Assembly (NCBI GenBank): GCA_032622095.1
Contig: CP136064.1
Coordinates: forward strand, 48,676,073-48,740,072
Reading direction: 5' to 3'
Length of the DNA stretch: 64,000 nt
From: Siphonodentalium dalli
Taxonomy: Eukaryota > Mollusca > Scaphopoda > Gadilida > Siphonodentaliidae
The notes under the pieces are model-generated. The model made no database searches, was not told the origin of the DNA, and saw only the letters and a program-made list of their open reading frames with translations. The position numbers and the translations under genes were made by a program. Positions 44,541 to 57,178 of the stretch are shown here, piece after piece (the stretch's first letter is position 1; each line of letters starts with the position of its first letter).

Positions 44541-45204
44541 TCTCAAATGAGCAGGGCTCTTCGCCTTGAAATTTCTAATTGCACATTACTGACAAATTTC
44601 CAACCTCTTACCTTTTAAAGAGGACAACCATACCACAGTACTAAGTTCACAAAAATCACTTTGTACATTCATCTTAGGTTGAATTTTACGACTGGTACCA
44701 GTACTTCAAGCTTTCAAACGTTTGATAATTACCAACCTGACACCCCCATAAAGTTCAAATTTGTGGCCAATTCAGTCCAACAGTTTAACCTGAATTAGAA
44801 ACATATGGACTGATGGTTTAAAAACATACATGTTAGAAAATCAAACCAAACTACGAGAACAGTTCTAACTTATTTTTGGTGTGAACATCTAATCTACAAC
44901 TAATTTAGTATCGGGCATGAAAATTTTTACGTTTGATCAAAATAGGGGGTCAAATCTCCACCCCTCTACACTCCCTCCCCATTGCCTCAAACATTGCCCC
45001 CACCCAGGCTGTCTAGAAATCAATATTATTATACAAGTACCAAACAGCATAGAGGAGAGTTAAATCTCTTATCTCTGCCCCTATTAGAACAAATGTGAAT
45101 CCTCATCTATGAGATCCATTCATCTAGTAATATCAATATACCCCCAAATTTTCTTTGAAAAATCAGGGTATGATTTCACCTGGATAAGTGCTGGTTAAAA
45201 AACT
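44541..45204. other. no recognisable gene
   Basis: Unique or highly diverged repeat sequence. No coding signal. Confidence 0.4.
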
Positions 45205-45330
45205 AATATTGGAACAGCCGAGTCTGTATTTAGTGTCTGACCTTTGCAGGTGAATTTAATGACAATATTCCGCAAGGTGGACTAACATCACCGAATTCAC
45301 CCTCTGGGGACCTCAATTTCTAAAAATGAC
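45205..45330. mobile_element. family C MITE fragment
   Basis: GTCTGTATTTAGTGTCTGAC to AATTCACCCTCTGGGGACCT. One half only, diverged. Confidence 0.55.
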
Positions 45331-45675
45331 CCCATGAACAAATCTGAACCCCAGTCACCCAAGGCCCGCGGCCCTCCATACCAAATATAAGCTATATAGG
45401 CCTAATGGTTCGTGAGAAAAAACTGTTTTTAGACTTACTATGGAGGGAAAGAGTTATGGCCCTGGCTTGGCACCTACACGTATTTGATGTGATGAACTTA
45501 ATTGAACAAATCTGATTGTGAGACACCTAGGGAACATGCACACTGAACTATATAAACACATTCCGTCTTTAATATGGAGAAGAAATCAATTGTTGATAGA
45601 TGGATGGATAGACATCTCAACAGGCAGACGGATGGAAGCCTGACAGATAGAAGACAAATTTAATCCAATATATAC
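45331..45675 (+). repeat. family J repeat
   Basis: AACAAATCTGAACCCCAGTC onward to GATGGATGGATAG. The tail is reduced and a C run follows at 45677. Confidence 0.55.
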
Positions 45676-45754
45676 CCCCCCCCCCCCATTTTCTCTGAAT
45701 ATTAGTCGTATGATTTCATCTGGATAAGTGGTGATTAAAAAAATAATATGAAAT

Positions 45755-46316
45755 GGCCAAACCTGAATTTAGTATGTCTGACATTTGCAGAATTAGGTAA
45801 AAAAAATGTGGATTTAATGACAATATTCTGTAAGGCAGGCTAGCATCACCAAATTCATCCTCAATCTGATTAGGCCTCAATGGCCAATAAAACCAAGGAA
45901 CAGATTGAAGTCCTACAGTTGAAGTTGGTGATACACACCCATTGAGCACCTCAAAGCACCTCAATTATGCATTTTATCTTCTGCAAATTAGGGGGACATT
46001 GAAACTGAACAGGTGGAAAAAAGTGACTAAATCAATGAAGTCCTACAGTTGAAGTTGGTGATACACACCCATTGAGCACCTCAATTATGCATTTTATCTT
46101 CTGCAAATTAGGGGGGGACATTGAAACTGAACAGGTGGAAAAAGTGACTAAATCAAACTGTCAATTTGATACTTCCCAGAAGATGAGGACTAAGCAGAAT
46201 TAGGTCCATGGCGGGTGTATTTGGTGATGCTAGCATGCTGTATGGGGTAGCAACACTAAATTCACCATCTGGGGACCTCACTATGTAAATGTCAGACACA
46301 CTATCTCCAGACTTGA
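45755..46316. mobile_element. family C hAT-like MITE, long subtype with internal duplication
   Basis: Terminal halves of the C type at both ends (AGCATCACCAAATTCATCC; GTAGCAACACTAAATTCACC). The middle has a 130-bp tandem duplication starting GAAGTCCTACAGTTGAAGTT at 45907 and 46037. The middle is shared with the copy at 56381. Confidence 0.65.
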
Positions 46317-46689
46317 AGAACTCAAAGCCATTCACAGTATCATTGAATGCCAGTCATCACCTAACCATGGAAGCACCAGTTTGTTGTTAAATTGCTACAG
46401 ATATGTTTAGATTAGAATAATACATGTCATCTGGCCAGTTTATATAATTAATGACCTGTACCTTTACAGATATATATGCCTCTGTGGTGAGAAGAGGTAT
46501 TAAATTGAGAGGTGATATGGCTTGGAAGGGATGTTGGTTGATGGCAGGGTTGGGTCTGGGCTATGTGGGAGGGGGTGGGTGGGGGAGGGTGGAATGTTTC
46601 CATAATTTCATTAAAGAGTAAAGTTTCATAACTCTGCAGATGTTATAATGGTGTCACTTTTTTCAAATTTTAAAACATGTTTAAAAAAA

Positions 46690-46838
46690 ATTGTCCCAGA
46701 AGATGAGGCCTAAGCAGAATAAGGTAATTGAGGGTGTATTTGGTGATGCTAGCCTGCTGTATGGGGTAGCAACACTAAATTCACTATCTGGGGACTTCAT
46801 TCTGCAAATGTCAGACACACTATGTCCAGGCTTGGAGA
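46690..46838. mobile_element. family C MITE, right half
   Basis: AGAAGATGAGGCCTAAGCAG to GACACACTATGTCCAGGCTT. Confidence 0.6.
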
Positions 46839-47330
46839 AATGAACAATGGACTATTCCTATTTATTCTTGTAGACTCTGGTAGAATAGTTGTTTAGCTAA
46901 TGTCATGTCTTGTAATGACAGATGGTAAACTGGTCTGAAGCAAGCAGTCTTCAGCAAGAGTATCAGGTGACCACACTATGATAAATTGGCTTGTTCAATA
47001 ATACAGGCTTCAGTGTTCTCTTAAAAATTAATAGTGCATAGCAAAGAGGTGTGAATTATAAAGGGCCATAACTCTGTTAAAATATATCGGATCAAACCCA
47101 TATTTTAACTTGATCTGTATATAAGTGTCAAAAATTCATATTCCAAATTTGGTGTTGATCAGATGAAAAATGTTTGAGTAATCCTGTCTTGGATGAATTC
47201 TATATCAAAACAAGAGTGGAAGGGGTTAAATAAACAATACCAAAATCCATACAGATGAAGAACATGCTAAGAAAAATCTAGGTAAGAAATATGAGGCTGT
47301 GATGTGTCCTAAACAAAAATTAAAGGTCAA
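46839..47330. other. no recognisable gene
   Basis: Diverged repeat-like sequence (AAAGGGCCATAACTCTGTTA at about 47058). No coding exon. Confidence 0.4.
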
Positions 47331-48125
47331 AATGCAAAAATTAAATTTTTTGTTTTTAAAGTTATGTCCCTAGCTCTGCCCCTATTTGACCCAGTGACCC
47401 CATTTGAACAAATCTGAACCCCAGTCACCCAAGGTCTCTCTGTACCAAATATAAGCTAAAACGGCCAAATATTTTTTTAGAAGAAGTCATTGTAAGTATT
47501 ACTATGAGTTATGGCCCTGGTTTCTCAACTAATTGACCGGGTGACCTCATTTGAACAAATCTGAACACCAGTCACCCAAGGACCCTCCATAACAAATATT
47601 AGCTAAATCGGCCCAATGGTTCTGAACAAAAAGTTGTTGTAAGAATTACTATGGAGGAATAGAGTTATGGCCCTGGCTTCACAACTATTCGACCCAGTGA
47701 CCTCATTTGAACAAATCTGAATGAGAGTCACCTAGGGAACATCCACACCAAATATGAACCAATTTGGTCTTCCGGTTTCAGAGGAGAAGATGTTCAAAGA
47801 ATTGTTGACGGATGGACGGACGGACGACGGACGAGGAGTGATGACTATAGCTCCACCGGAGACTTCGTCTCAGGTGAGCTAAAAACCGAACACCGCACCC
47901 CTCTAGCCCGTGCAGTTGCCACATAAGTTGGCAAAATGTGCAACCATAGCCGTTTTGGTATTTATGAACCGATTTTGACCAAATAAACGATGCGGTAGTG
48001 TGGACCACCCAAAATTATACTATAACAAGACAGTCAATGGCTGTGGGTCGCTCACCAGACTGTAAAGACGGAGAAGACTGGGACTCTGAAGACTACAATA
48101 GCCAGTACGTTGTTATAACGTAAGT
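47331..48125 (+). repeat. family J plus M composite
   Basis: J modules, GACGGACGACGGACGAGGAG, the GGAGACTTCGTCTC hairpin and GAGCTAA run straight into M (AACCGAACACCGCACCCCTC, ACAGTCAATGGCTGT). The same J-M order occurs at 43.6-44.5 kb. Confidence 0.7.
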
Positions 48126-48289
48126 AGTTTTTCAAAATTTAAATTAAAAAAGTTTCATAAAAAAAAACAAAAAAAACAAACAAATTGAGCAAGGAGTAAA
48201 ATCTGATTTATTTTTTTCATTTAAAATGTTTTTTCTTAATTTTTTTGGTTAAATTTAACAAGGAGTTAAATCTAAAACAAATTTAATCT

Positions 48290-48680
48290 TAATTTTTTTT
48301 TTTTTAAAGATATTGACCCTGGCTCTGTCCATGTTTGCCCCAGTGACCACATTTTAACAAATCTGAACCCCAGTAAACCAAGGAACCTCCATACTAAATA
48401 TAAGCTTAATAGGCTCAATGGTTCTTGCGAAGAAGTTGTTTTAAGAATTACTTTGGAGAGAAAGAGTTATGGCCCTGGCTTCGCAACTATTTGACTTGGC
48501 GACCTCATTTTAACAAATCTGAATGAGTCACCTAGGGAACATCCACACCAAATATAAACCCATTCAGTCTTATTTGTATGGAGAAGATGTTTAAAGAATT
48601 GTTGATGGACAGATGGACGGACAGACAATGGACGAGGAGTGATATACCTGGTAGCTCCTTTGCCTCAGGTGAGCTTAAAA
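48290..48680 (+). repeat. family J repeat
   Basis: ATTTTAACAAATCTGAACCC to GGACAGACAATGGACGAGGA and AGGTGAGCTTAA. Confidence 0.6.
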
Positions 48681-49230
48681 CTATAATCATGGGAACCTAT
48701 ATATCAGCACCAAACTTGAACTCAACAACTCAAATAGTTTGTCTTATGGAGGGGGTTAAAGTGTTTGGAGTGAGTGGCTGATTCTTAAACTTATAAAGCT
48801 GTATCGATTAGAAATAGTCTCAATCAACAAAAGATGATCCACACAAACTATAGAACCATTCATAGGGTAGAAATTCATTCACTGAAAGGAAGTGTTTTAA
48901 CTGTATAAATCACCTATTTTGACTGACACACCATTTGAACAAATCCCTTACCTGTAATAGTTTATATGAGTAGAGACAGAAGGCTCCTGGGAATACATTT
49001 GACATTCAATTTCAAAATTAATTACCAAAACCTCTCTGGCTAGAGGTAGCTGTGTGCTTGTTGATACTACACTTGTCAGATTTGACATGTGGATAATTAT
49101 CATCAACAGCACAGACTGGTTGACCTGTATTATTTTCACTGTAAGAGCAGGTAAGAGATCAAATTCTAGCAGATGCACAGTGTGTATTGTATTGTGACTG
49201 TGAAATATATTAAAAACAAGTGTTTTTGAT
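48681..49230. other. no recognisable gene
   Basis: No family or RNA gene recognised. Confidence 0.4.
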
Positions 49231-49905
49231 TTTTTTTTTAGTTATATCCCTGGCTCCGCCAACATTTGACCCAGTAACCTCATTTGAACAAATCTGAACC
49301 CCAGTCACCCAAGGACCCTTCATACAACATATGAACCCATTCAGCCCAATGGTACTTGAGAAGATGTCATTTTAAGAATTACTATGAAGAGAAAGAGTTA
49401 TGGCCCTGGCTTCGCAACTATTTGACCCAGTGTTCTCATTTGAACAAATCTGAATTTGAACCACCTAGGGAACATCCAAACCAAATATGAACCCATTCGG
49501 TCTTATCGATCTAGAGATGTTCAAAGAATTGTTGTCGGCTGGACAGACGGACAGATGGATGACAGACGAGGAGTGATGACTACTGCACCATTTATTTGGT
49601 CAAAATTGGTTAATATCAAAACCTCATGTGGCAACCGCATGGGTTAAAGGGGTGCGGTGTTCGGTTTTTATATTATAATTTGGTGTGGGTCACCATACCG
49701 TGTCATTTATTTGGTCAAATTCGGTTCATAAATACCAAGACGGATATGGTTGCCATTTTAGCCACCTCATGTGGCAACCACACGGGCTAGAGCGGTGCAG
49801 TTTTTGGTTTTTATTGTATAATTTGGGGCAGGCCACACTACCACATCATTTATTTGGTCAAAATCTGTTTAAAATACCAAAACGGCTATGTGACTATCAT
49901 ATTTA
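49231..49905. repeat. family J repeat followed by inverted family M copies
   Basis: J runs to GACGAGGAGTGATGACTA. Then reversed M sequences (CATTTATTTGGTCAAAATTG; CATGTGGCAACCGCATGGG) occur about three times in tandem. Confidence 0.6.
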
Positions 49906-50039
49906 ATACTTTGTCCCGCATGTATTTCAAGTTCACTGCTCTCTGCTTATAAACAGTTTTGCTCATTGGGCCGATATATTTGTGGCTGCTTTATTTCATT
50001 GTAATAATATAATTATGGAGTATTATGTTTTATCACATA

Positions 50040-50558
50040 ACTGAAAATTTATCTGAACACAAGAGATGGACTGTCATCCAGTGCTACCCCCTTGTGGCAT
50101 ACCACCTAGTGTGGGCATATCCATAACCAATGACTGATATACTCAGACAGATGGACACAAAAATCAGCATTTTCATATGAACAAAGATGAATAACTATAG
50201 ACAAAAAACGAAAGAAAAAAACGGTTGAATCCTCTATTGAATGTCCTCATATTAGAGAACATCCATACCAAATTCATTGAGATCCCAGCACAACTGTTGA
50301 AGTTATGACATGAACAGTCATCAGACAGACCAAAAAGCCAACATTTTCAGATAAACAGAGATGAATAACTCTAGAATGGAAAATGCGAACAAAACGTGGA
50401 ACACTCTATTATTTCATTGAAATCCGAGCAATACTGTTCAAGTTATGACATGTCCAGCCATCAGACGGACGTATGCACGTCTAGAGGGACGCACGGTTGG
50501 ACGGACAGGTGCAATACAGTATACTCCCCCCCTTTTTTTTTTAAAGGGGGTATAATTA
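50040..50558. repeat. family K-related repeat with terminal hairpin
   Basis: Repeated GAACATCCATACCAAATTCA-type and TTCAAGTTATGACATG words, a GGACGGACAGG tract and the closing hairpin TATACTCCCCCC...GGGGGTATAATT. The end resembles that at 24.7 kb. Confidence 0.6.
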
Positions 50559-50664
50559 TGAAATAAATGCAACTGCCAGGACAAAAAGCTATTTGGTGAT
50601 TTTTTATGAAATTATTAATCATTCTACCAGTTCTTGGTACCTAGAGAACAAAAATAAAATATGT

Positions 50665-50862
50665 TTAACCCTTTACCCAACAGAAGGGCCCTGTGCCAAT
50701 GCATTCTCTTATATATGCGAGTCGACCATAGGTCGCCTCGCATATATAAGAGAATGCATTGGCTTAACACATTAAAAATTATAAAATTGTTAAAGAATGT
50801 AAGAAAAAATGGTAAAAAGTGTTAATTTTTTTTTTTTTTAGGCCAATGCATTCTCTTATATA
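50665..50862. mobile_element. family A MITE, right-truncated
   Basis: TTAACCCTTTACCCAACAG, one full hairpin and the A/T spacer. It breaks off in the second hairpin at TTCTCTTATATA. Confidence 0.7.
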
Positions 50863-50986
50863 TTTTGAAAATGGCCAAAAACAAATTTAATTTGGCCAAA
50901 CTTTTTTTTACCCCAAAATCGGAAATATAATTCAAAAACCCAATTAGAGAGATTCTTTGTCCATTAAAACCAGTTTCTTGCCAATT

Positions 50987-51007
50987 GGGGGGGGGGGGGG
51001 GGGGGGG
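50987..51007 (+). repeat. uninterrupted run of 21 G
   Basis: Longest homopolymer of G in the window. The exact length may be affected by sequencing or assembly. Confidence 0.85.
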
Positions 51008-53290
51008 CTAAATGTGTATAGAAAACTAGATCACACCTGCTCCCTACTTCCTGTCCACCCATCATGAGTTTTGGATCAACTCTAAAAAAGAGGTGTCCAT
51101 TTGTATATGTCAAATATAGTTGATTACATGTTTAAAGTGTAGGAAAGTATGCAAATGTTAGTCTAAATACGACAAATTCCCCACTATTAAATTGTTGTCA
51201 AATCAAACTAAGAGAACAATTTCAACATATTGTTGGTGTTAAATATCAAAACAATCTATTTTAAGATAAGAAATTTGTAACTGTTGAACATTTTGACCAA
51301 AGTTGGGGATAGACACCAATTAAGCACCCCCTCCCAAAGTCCCCGCCACCACCCCAATCACATCATAACCTCTCAATGATTCAGTTGAACGTGATTTCAT
51401 AACTTATATTCATGTCTGGGCGACAAACATGTGTAAATGTCCCTCAGGCGGACTTCAGAGGAGGAACTATGATGGCGCTGGCATTGAAATATTGTCACAC
51501 CTGGATCTTTCAATAATATCCAGATTAAGTAAATGAATATAACATCTCATATTCTCCTGAGAGTAGATTTATATTACCATTGGTCATTTATATAGGCGGG
51601 CATGATTATGATACTATACTCATCGGGACTTTCAATATTTCATATCTGCCTATTAATGTCACTTAATCTCCCGTATTAGGTAGTTATTGTGTTATTACTT
51701 AATATACCTGTTCTATTGTGCAAATTACATAAGCTACAGTCATTATCTGGTTTAAAATGTCAGATACACAAGACGATTTTCGGACCAAAGTGCAGAAATC
51801 GTTCGAATAAATCTCATGTACAAAACCGTCACAGCCATGATTGGTTTGAAATAGAACCGTAACACGCACCCGTGTTGATTACGAGGTCACAGCTCCCAAA
51901 TATCAACCCCTATCGGGATACTTTCTCAGCTATTTTACAGAAGAATAACACGGGTATACTTTATAGTCAGTGTTTGTCTTCAGAATGCGTTTCATATTTT
52001 ATACGCCACGAAAAACAAAGAAATTGCGTCCACGTGGCTTGATTTTCAGAGATAACGTGTTGATATTTATGCGTTAACTCGCTAATACCGAGTTAATTGT
52101 GGTATAGAGTTCAGGTTTCGAAAACACGGCACTTCTGCAGCCTCTGTTCATTCAGGAAAGTATAATATATTCAAGATATCTATAATTATGCGTGATTTTG
52201 TCACAAAAATGATTATTTTCGATCATCAGGAACCGTAACAAATCAGGCAAGAACCCATCACAATACCGGCGATAGAACGACTTCCGATAAAACAGTTCCT
52301 ACACAGAGCTGTAGGTTGTCTTTGTTGGTTGTCAGTACTTATTGCTAGTAAATGAATTGGTGAAGAATTTATCTACAGATGATAATCGTAACACTAACCT
52401 TGTTTCTATTGGAGTGTTTTCAGTTGTGAATCCACAATAAATGTAAACAATTGCGAAGTGATAAAATATATATACTGAGATGTATATGAAGCCATTAATT
52501 AGCGGATATTGCTCAACAAAGGAACTTATTACAGGTGAATAACAGAGTTAAGCTGATATAAGTAAATCTGAGTGTTGTAAATCTATCTATATGAAAGGCA
52601 AATTTGTCTGTGTGTGTGTGCGTGTATCTGTGTGTTGTTTATCTGTCACGCTTTTGTCGCGTCTATAATATCTCTCACTTACAACAGATTGTGCTCATAT
52701 TTTTAGCATGTCTGGCTGCACGTCTTAGAATATGACACGAAAAATTACAGACCGATCGGTTAAAGAGGGCCTGAGATATAGCGATATGTTTTAATCGGGA
52801 GATGAAAAGCGCGGTGTAATAAAATTTAGAGTTACGCCGCTTAGATCAATAGCGATGAAATCCATAAATTTTAGATGGGCAAACCCGTAGTTTCGGAATG
52901 AACAACTGATTGGACACATAGTCATAACTTAGCCCCATTTTACATTACCCAAATGTACATAACCAATTTTTAAGTTCTCATGGTATTTTGAAGTAATTGT
53001 TCAAATTTATTGATCCAGTTTAAAGTTGTTTGACCAACAACACTCCATAGTCCATGTGATCATTACAGTACATGTAGAACCATCTTTTTTATTAGTTTCA
53101 GGATTTTTTTTTTGGCCCAGTTTATTTCAAAATCCAAATTCAACCATTTAAGACCTACATTTGACATAAAATTTTCTTGATACCACTCTACTGAACACTT
53201 TTAAATATCTTAATGTTTTTTTTTAATATATTACAAATTGTTATATTTTTATAATTTTATAAATGAATGTACATGTATGATGTAATTTTT
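51008..53290. other. mostly unique sequence, no gene recognised
   Basis: 51.7-52.3 kb is CpG-containing, with a CCACGTGG box at about 52030, and could be regulatory. A TG run and TCTATATGAAAGGCAAATTT at about 52588 look like a Helitron 5' end without its 3' part. No exon is recognised. Confidence 0.4.
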
Positions 53291-53331
53291 ATATACTATG
53301 ATCTGCCAGAATAAAATCAATCAATCAATGG
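53291..53331 (+). mobile_element. LINE 3' end with four-base tail
   Basis: CTGCCAGAATAAAATCAATC continues as (AATC)n. It has the form of a non-LTR element 3' terminus on plus. No coding part is visible upstream. Confidence 0.45.
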
Positions 53332-53468
53332 AAATATTTTATTGTAAATATTATAAACCAGGATATAAAGGTATTCACAGCATATGTGTCAATACAATAA
53401 AGCATATAAAATGTTAAATGTACAAACAAAGAGGACGGGAACCAGCAGAATCAAAATATTATATCTAA

Positions 53469-54161
53469 GGCCAAAAAAAAAAAAGGTTTTGGTTCTCAGG
53501 CACCGCCGCATTGAATAAAAAGGGCCGCATTAGGCCTTTTTATTGCAATGCCCGATGTTACGACAAAAAAACTTACGAAAAAAAAAATTTGAAAAAATTT
53601 GAATTTTTTTTTTATTTTTTTTGGGGATTTAATCAACATGTCCATAGCAGATATGTGTTGAATATTAGTGTGCATTGAGCTCTAACATGTAATGTGTTAA
53701 AAAGTGACTTGCAGGCTTACAACATAAAGTAGATGACTACAATTAAGAAAATGATTAGCTGATCCTCATGCTCTTCTTACAATTAGTCATTGTGAACAAC
53801 TTACACTAATTGTAACTTTATACAATTGAAAGGCACAGGACTAAATTCAGGATCACATATTAGAATGGGGAGTTATCAGTTTTTAGACAACAATAACAGT
53901 AGTTAATGTCAGGGGCATTATATATTGTTAGGTAATCCCAGTCATACACTGGTAGTACAATGTCATTTTTATATAAGACTAAATGAGTTTATATGCATAA
54001 CAGTTCCCTCTACCTTTCTGGTTATTACTAGACAGAGGAAGGTATCTTTGTCCATGCTTACTATGCGCAGAAAAAAATAAAAAATAAAAATAAAACCCTC
54101 CCTCCCTCATTGATTTGAAAAAAAAATTGCCCGAGAACCAAAACACTTTTTTTTTTTGGCC
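53469..54161. mobile_element. PIF/Harbinger-like non-autonomous element
   Basis: TAA on both flanks (53466-53468 and 54162-54164). TIRs run GGCC, an A run, GGTTTTGGTTCTC and the inverse GAGAACCAAAACAC, a T run, GGCC. A 3-bp TAA duplication fits PIF/Harbinger. An internal hairpin lies at 53510-53550 (AAAAAGGGCCGCATTAGGCC). Confidence 0.6.
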
Positions 54162-54397
54162 TAATGTGAAAAAATATATCGAACATATTTATGGTAATAT
54201 TCCAAAGTTGAGGCAGGTAGGGATAGCATCTTTGTAACAGTAATGAGTCATGGTAAATAATGCCCTGACTGCTCATCTTCTATTTGGTATTCACAGTTGA
54301 AATCGCCACTTAATTACAAAATAATTAGTAACAATGACACCACTCAGTGAATCTTCCATAGCCATTTTATATGGCTTTGGTTTACACTTTCTTTGCT

Positions 54398-54641
54398 AAA
54401 TAGATTGACCCATTGAGTTCTAAACATATACACTGGAATAGTCTATTATTCAACTAGAGGGATGTTCAGCAAATATAAGCAGATGGCAGATAATACAAGT
54501 GCAGGAGGATTACTATTCAATTGTGGGAAATGTTCAGGCATTAAGTTCAACAAACAGCATATGACCTTTTGTTGAACTTATTATCTGAACATTTCTTAAG
54601 GGAACTATTCGTCATTGAGCACTTAGTCAAGATAGGGTTAA
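54398..54641 (-). mobile_element. family E piggyBac-like MITE
   Basis: Reverse orientation: CACTGGAATAGTCTATTATT, then the hairpin pair around AAGTTCAACAAAC, ending GATAGGGTTAA. Nearby frames such as 54569-54961 run across its border and are not genes. Confidence 0.65.
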
Positions 54642-55037
54642 ACAATAGTTTATTTGCTAGACAAATTACACGACTGGCTAACAGCTGCTTTCTAATTCTG
54701 TTTTCGAAGTTTCCATGGCTCAGATCAGGTAAAATTGTTTGCAAGTATGTGTATAGTAGTATTCAGGGGAAATCATGTGACAAAGTATGTCGTTTGAGCA
54801 CACTAAATATGTTTTATGATAAAATAGTAATGAAATTCCTACTCTTGAGAAATTATGAATTTCCACTGGTACCACAATTGTTTTTAAATTTTTGGATAAT
54901 TTCAAGCCATAACCCTGAAAAAGACATACAAAAGGACACACGTTTGTACAATTCGGCATAAAAAAGCATGATTTGTGACAGACAAACACACTACTAATGA
55001 TAACAATAGCTAGCAACATGTCTCACAGACAAGTTGT

Positions 55038-55254
55038 TTAACCCTTTCATGACGGGAGCTGTGCTGGTGCAGCATTTAACATCCTGTGCCAGTGCATTCT
55101 CTTATATATGCGAGTTTCCCATAGGGAGTCTCGCATATATAAGAAAATGCACTGGCTTACAAGGTCTCCTATGAGAGACTTGCATATATAATAGAATACA
55201 TTGGCACAGGATTTTTCGCAAAATTTCAGGAAGCTCCAGTCATGGAAGGGTTAA
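55038..55254. mobile_element. family A MITE
   Basis: TTAACCCTTTCATGACGGGA at the left, CATGGAAGGGTTAA at the right. The second hairpin is partly deleted. Confidence 0.75.
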
Positions 55255-55262
55255 GATGTCAT

Positions 55263-55518
55263 CAAGCCTTGAAATAGTGTGCCTGTCATTTGCAGAATGA
55301 GGTCCCCAGAGGGTGAATTTAGTTATGCTACCCCGCATAGCGGGCTAGCATCACCAAATTCACCCTCTGGGGAACCTCATTCTGCTTACAACTCAGCAGA
55401 ATGAGGTTCCCAGAGGGTGAATTTGGTGATGCTAGCCCGCTATGCAGGGTAGCATCACTAAATTCACCCTCTGGGGGACCTCATTCTGCAAATGACAGGC
55501 ACACTATTTCAAGGCTTG
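55263..55518. mobile_element. family C hAT-like MITE, complete
   Basis: Perfect 8-bp duplication GATGTCAT at 55255-55262 and 55519-55526. TIRs CAAGCCTTGAA/TTCAAGGCTTG. Its left duplication begins at the base after the neighbouring TTAA element. Confidence 0.85.
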
Positions 55519-55526
55519 GATGTCAT

Positions 55527-56380
55527 TTATGGTGAAATTCTCAGTCGTAATAAAAAATAAAATATTTGGCCATGTACAACAAAATTCATGTCTTATAACA
55601 ATCAAAATGAAATCAATAAGTAAATGAATAAATAAATAAAAAGCTGTAAGAATTACCTTGAGAAGTATATAACATGCATAAAAATGTGTGAAATGGCAAG
55701 AGTTGAGAGTAGGGAGATTTTGCTAAAATTACAGTTAAATGTAGAACTGAGTTAGCATTCCATGGTGTAAAATTCATGAAACATCAAAATAATTGCTCCA
55801 TCAGGAAGGCTCGATATCATTCTTTGTTTGACTTACTAAAAAATGGATCATATGGAAGCATTGCTGCATGATATTCCATATCTGTAAAATAAACAGAACA
55901 CAATGCGCATCTTAATCGAGAATTCTCTATCAACGGACAGCAGAGCTTGGGTGAAATGTGGCTATGCACTGTCTGCAACAAGTTTGACAAAAGATTCTAG
56001 ATTATGCTGCAAGTTTTGTTCTGTATATATTTCATGCCCTTGTGTCGGATAAGTTTAATCCATGAACGTCACAAACATGTTAGGCTCATTGGGTCACATC
56101 AGTCATATGACATCAACAAATTGCTCAACCATGAAGGCGGCATTCCTGTGCTACCTGAAATTGATTAATTTTGACAATTGCATGATCACTGTTATGAGAT
56201 TTTTATAATGATATTTTTCGGAACTACAATTGGGGGGAAATTATATGCTGGTGAGCGTGCACAAAACAAGCTTTGGCTTGAAATTTTATAGAAGTAATGG
56301 AAGGCCTTCATCATGATTGAACAAGGTTTTTATGTCTGCTGAATGATGGGACCCATTGCGTTCATAACTGTAATTGTAAT
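55527..56380. other. no recognisable gene
   Basis: Unique AT-rich sequence. Confidence 0.4.
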
Positions 56381-56782
56381 CAAGCTTTGAAATAGTGTGT
56401 CTATCATTTGCAGAATGAGGTACTCAAGAGGGAGAATTTAGCACAGCGGGCTAGCATTACCAAATTCACCCTCTAGGGACCCCAGTCTGCTTTATATAGG
56501 CCTCAACTGCTATGGGAGACTTAGGATCAGATTAAAGTTCAAGTTGGTGATGGTCACCCATTAGTCACCTGGATTATGCATTTTATCTTCTGCAAATTAA
56601 GGGATATCGAAAGGAACAGAAGGGGAAAAAAGTTATTCAAAACAATGTTAATTTGAGACTATAGATACTTCCCAGTAGATGAGGCCTAAGCAGAATGAGA
56701 TCTCCAGTGGGTGAATTTACTGATGCTAGCCCACCCTCTGGGGACCTCATTCTGCAAATGACAGACACTATTTCATGGTTCG
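56381..56782. mobile_element. family C hAT-like MITE, long subtype
   Basis: Perfect duplication ATTGTAAT at 56373-56380 and 56783-56790. The diverged TIR is CAAGCTTTGAAATAG. The middle is homologous to that of the copy at 45755, but as a single unit. Confidence 0.8.
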
Positions 56783-57178
56783 ATTGTAATTTCTGCAAAA
56801 CCTCTCTAATTATGAACAGCTACTTAAACAGGTGAAAACTGAAGATCAAACCTGTATTTCATACGCAGATCCAGTACCTACTTCCAGCTATCCATTTTGT
56901 CAGGTTTTCCAACCCTTTTTATGAAGTTTCTCAGTATAAGTCAGGTTTAGATCAAGAACTTCTAACTTCCAAGAAAAAAATAATAACCCTGTAACCCCTT
57001 TATGGTTTATGAAAACTAACCTAAAAAGACTTAAAATGATTATTATTAGGCAATACAAATTTAATATCCTAGTTTACGAACCTACAACTATCTCCCCCCT
57101 ACTGTAAAAATAATAAAATTAAAATGATTGGTTTGTGTTCATATTGACTAAAATATGAAGCATGTGGTGAAGAAAATA

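Noticed and set aside
51440-52560. CpG-containing unique stretch as the promoter and first exon of a second gene.
   Set aside because: No coding exon, clear core promoter or splice donor could be tied to it. Left as unannotated.
54569-54961. A 130-codon frame on plus.
   Set aside because: Begins inside a family E element and runs into unique sequence. No domain, no conserved composition, overlapped by an equally long antisense frame.
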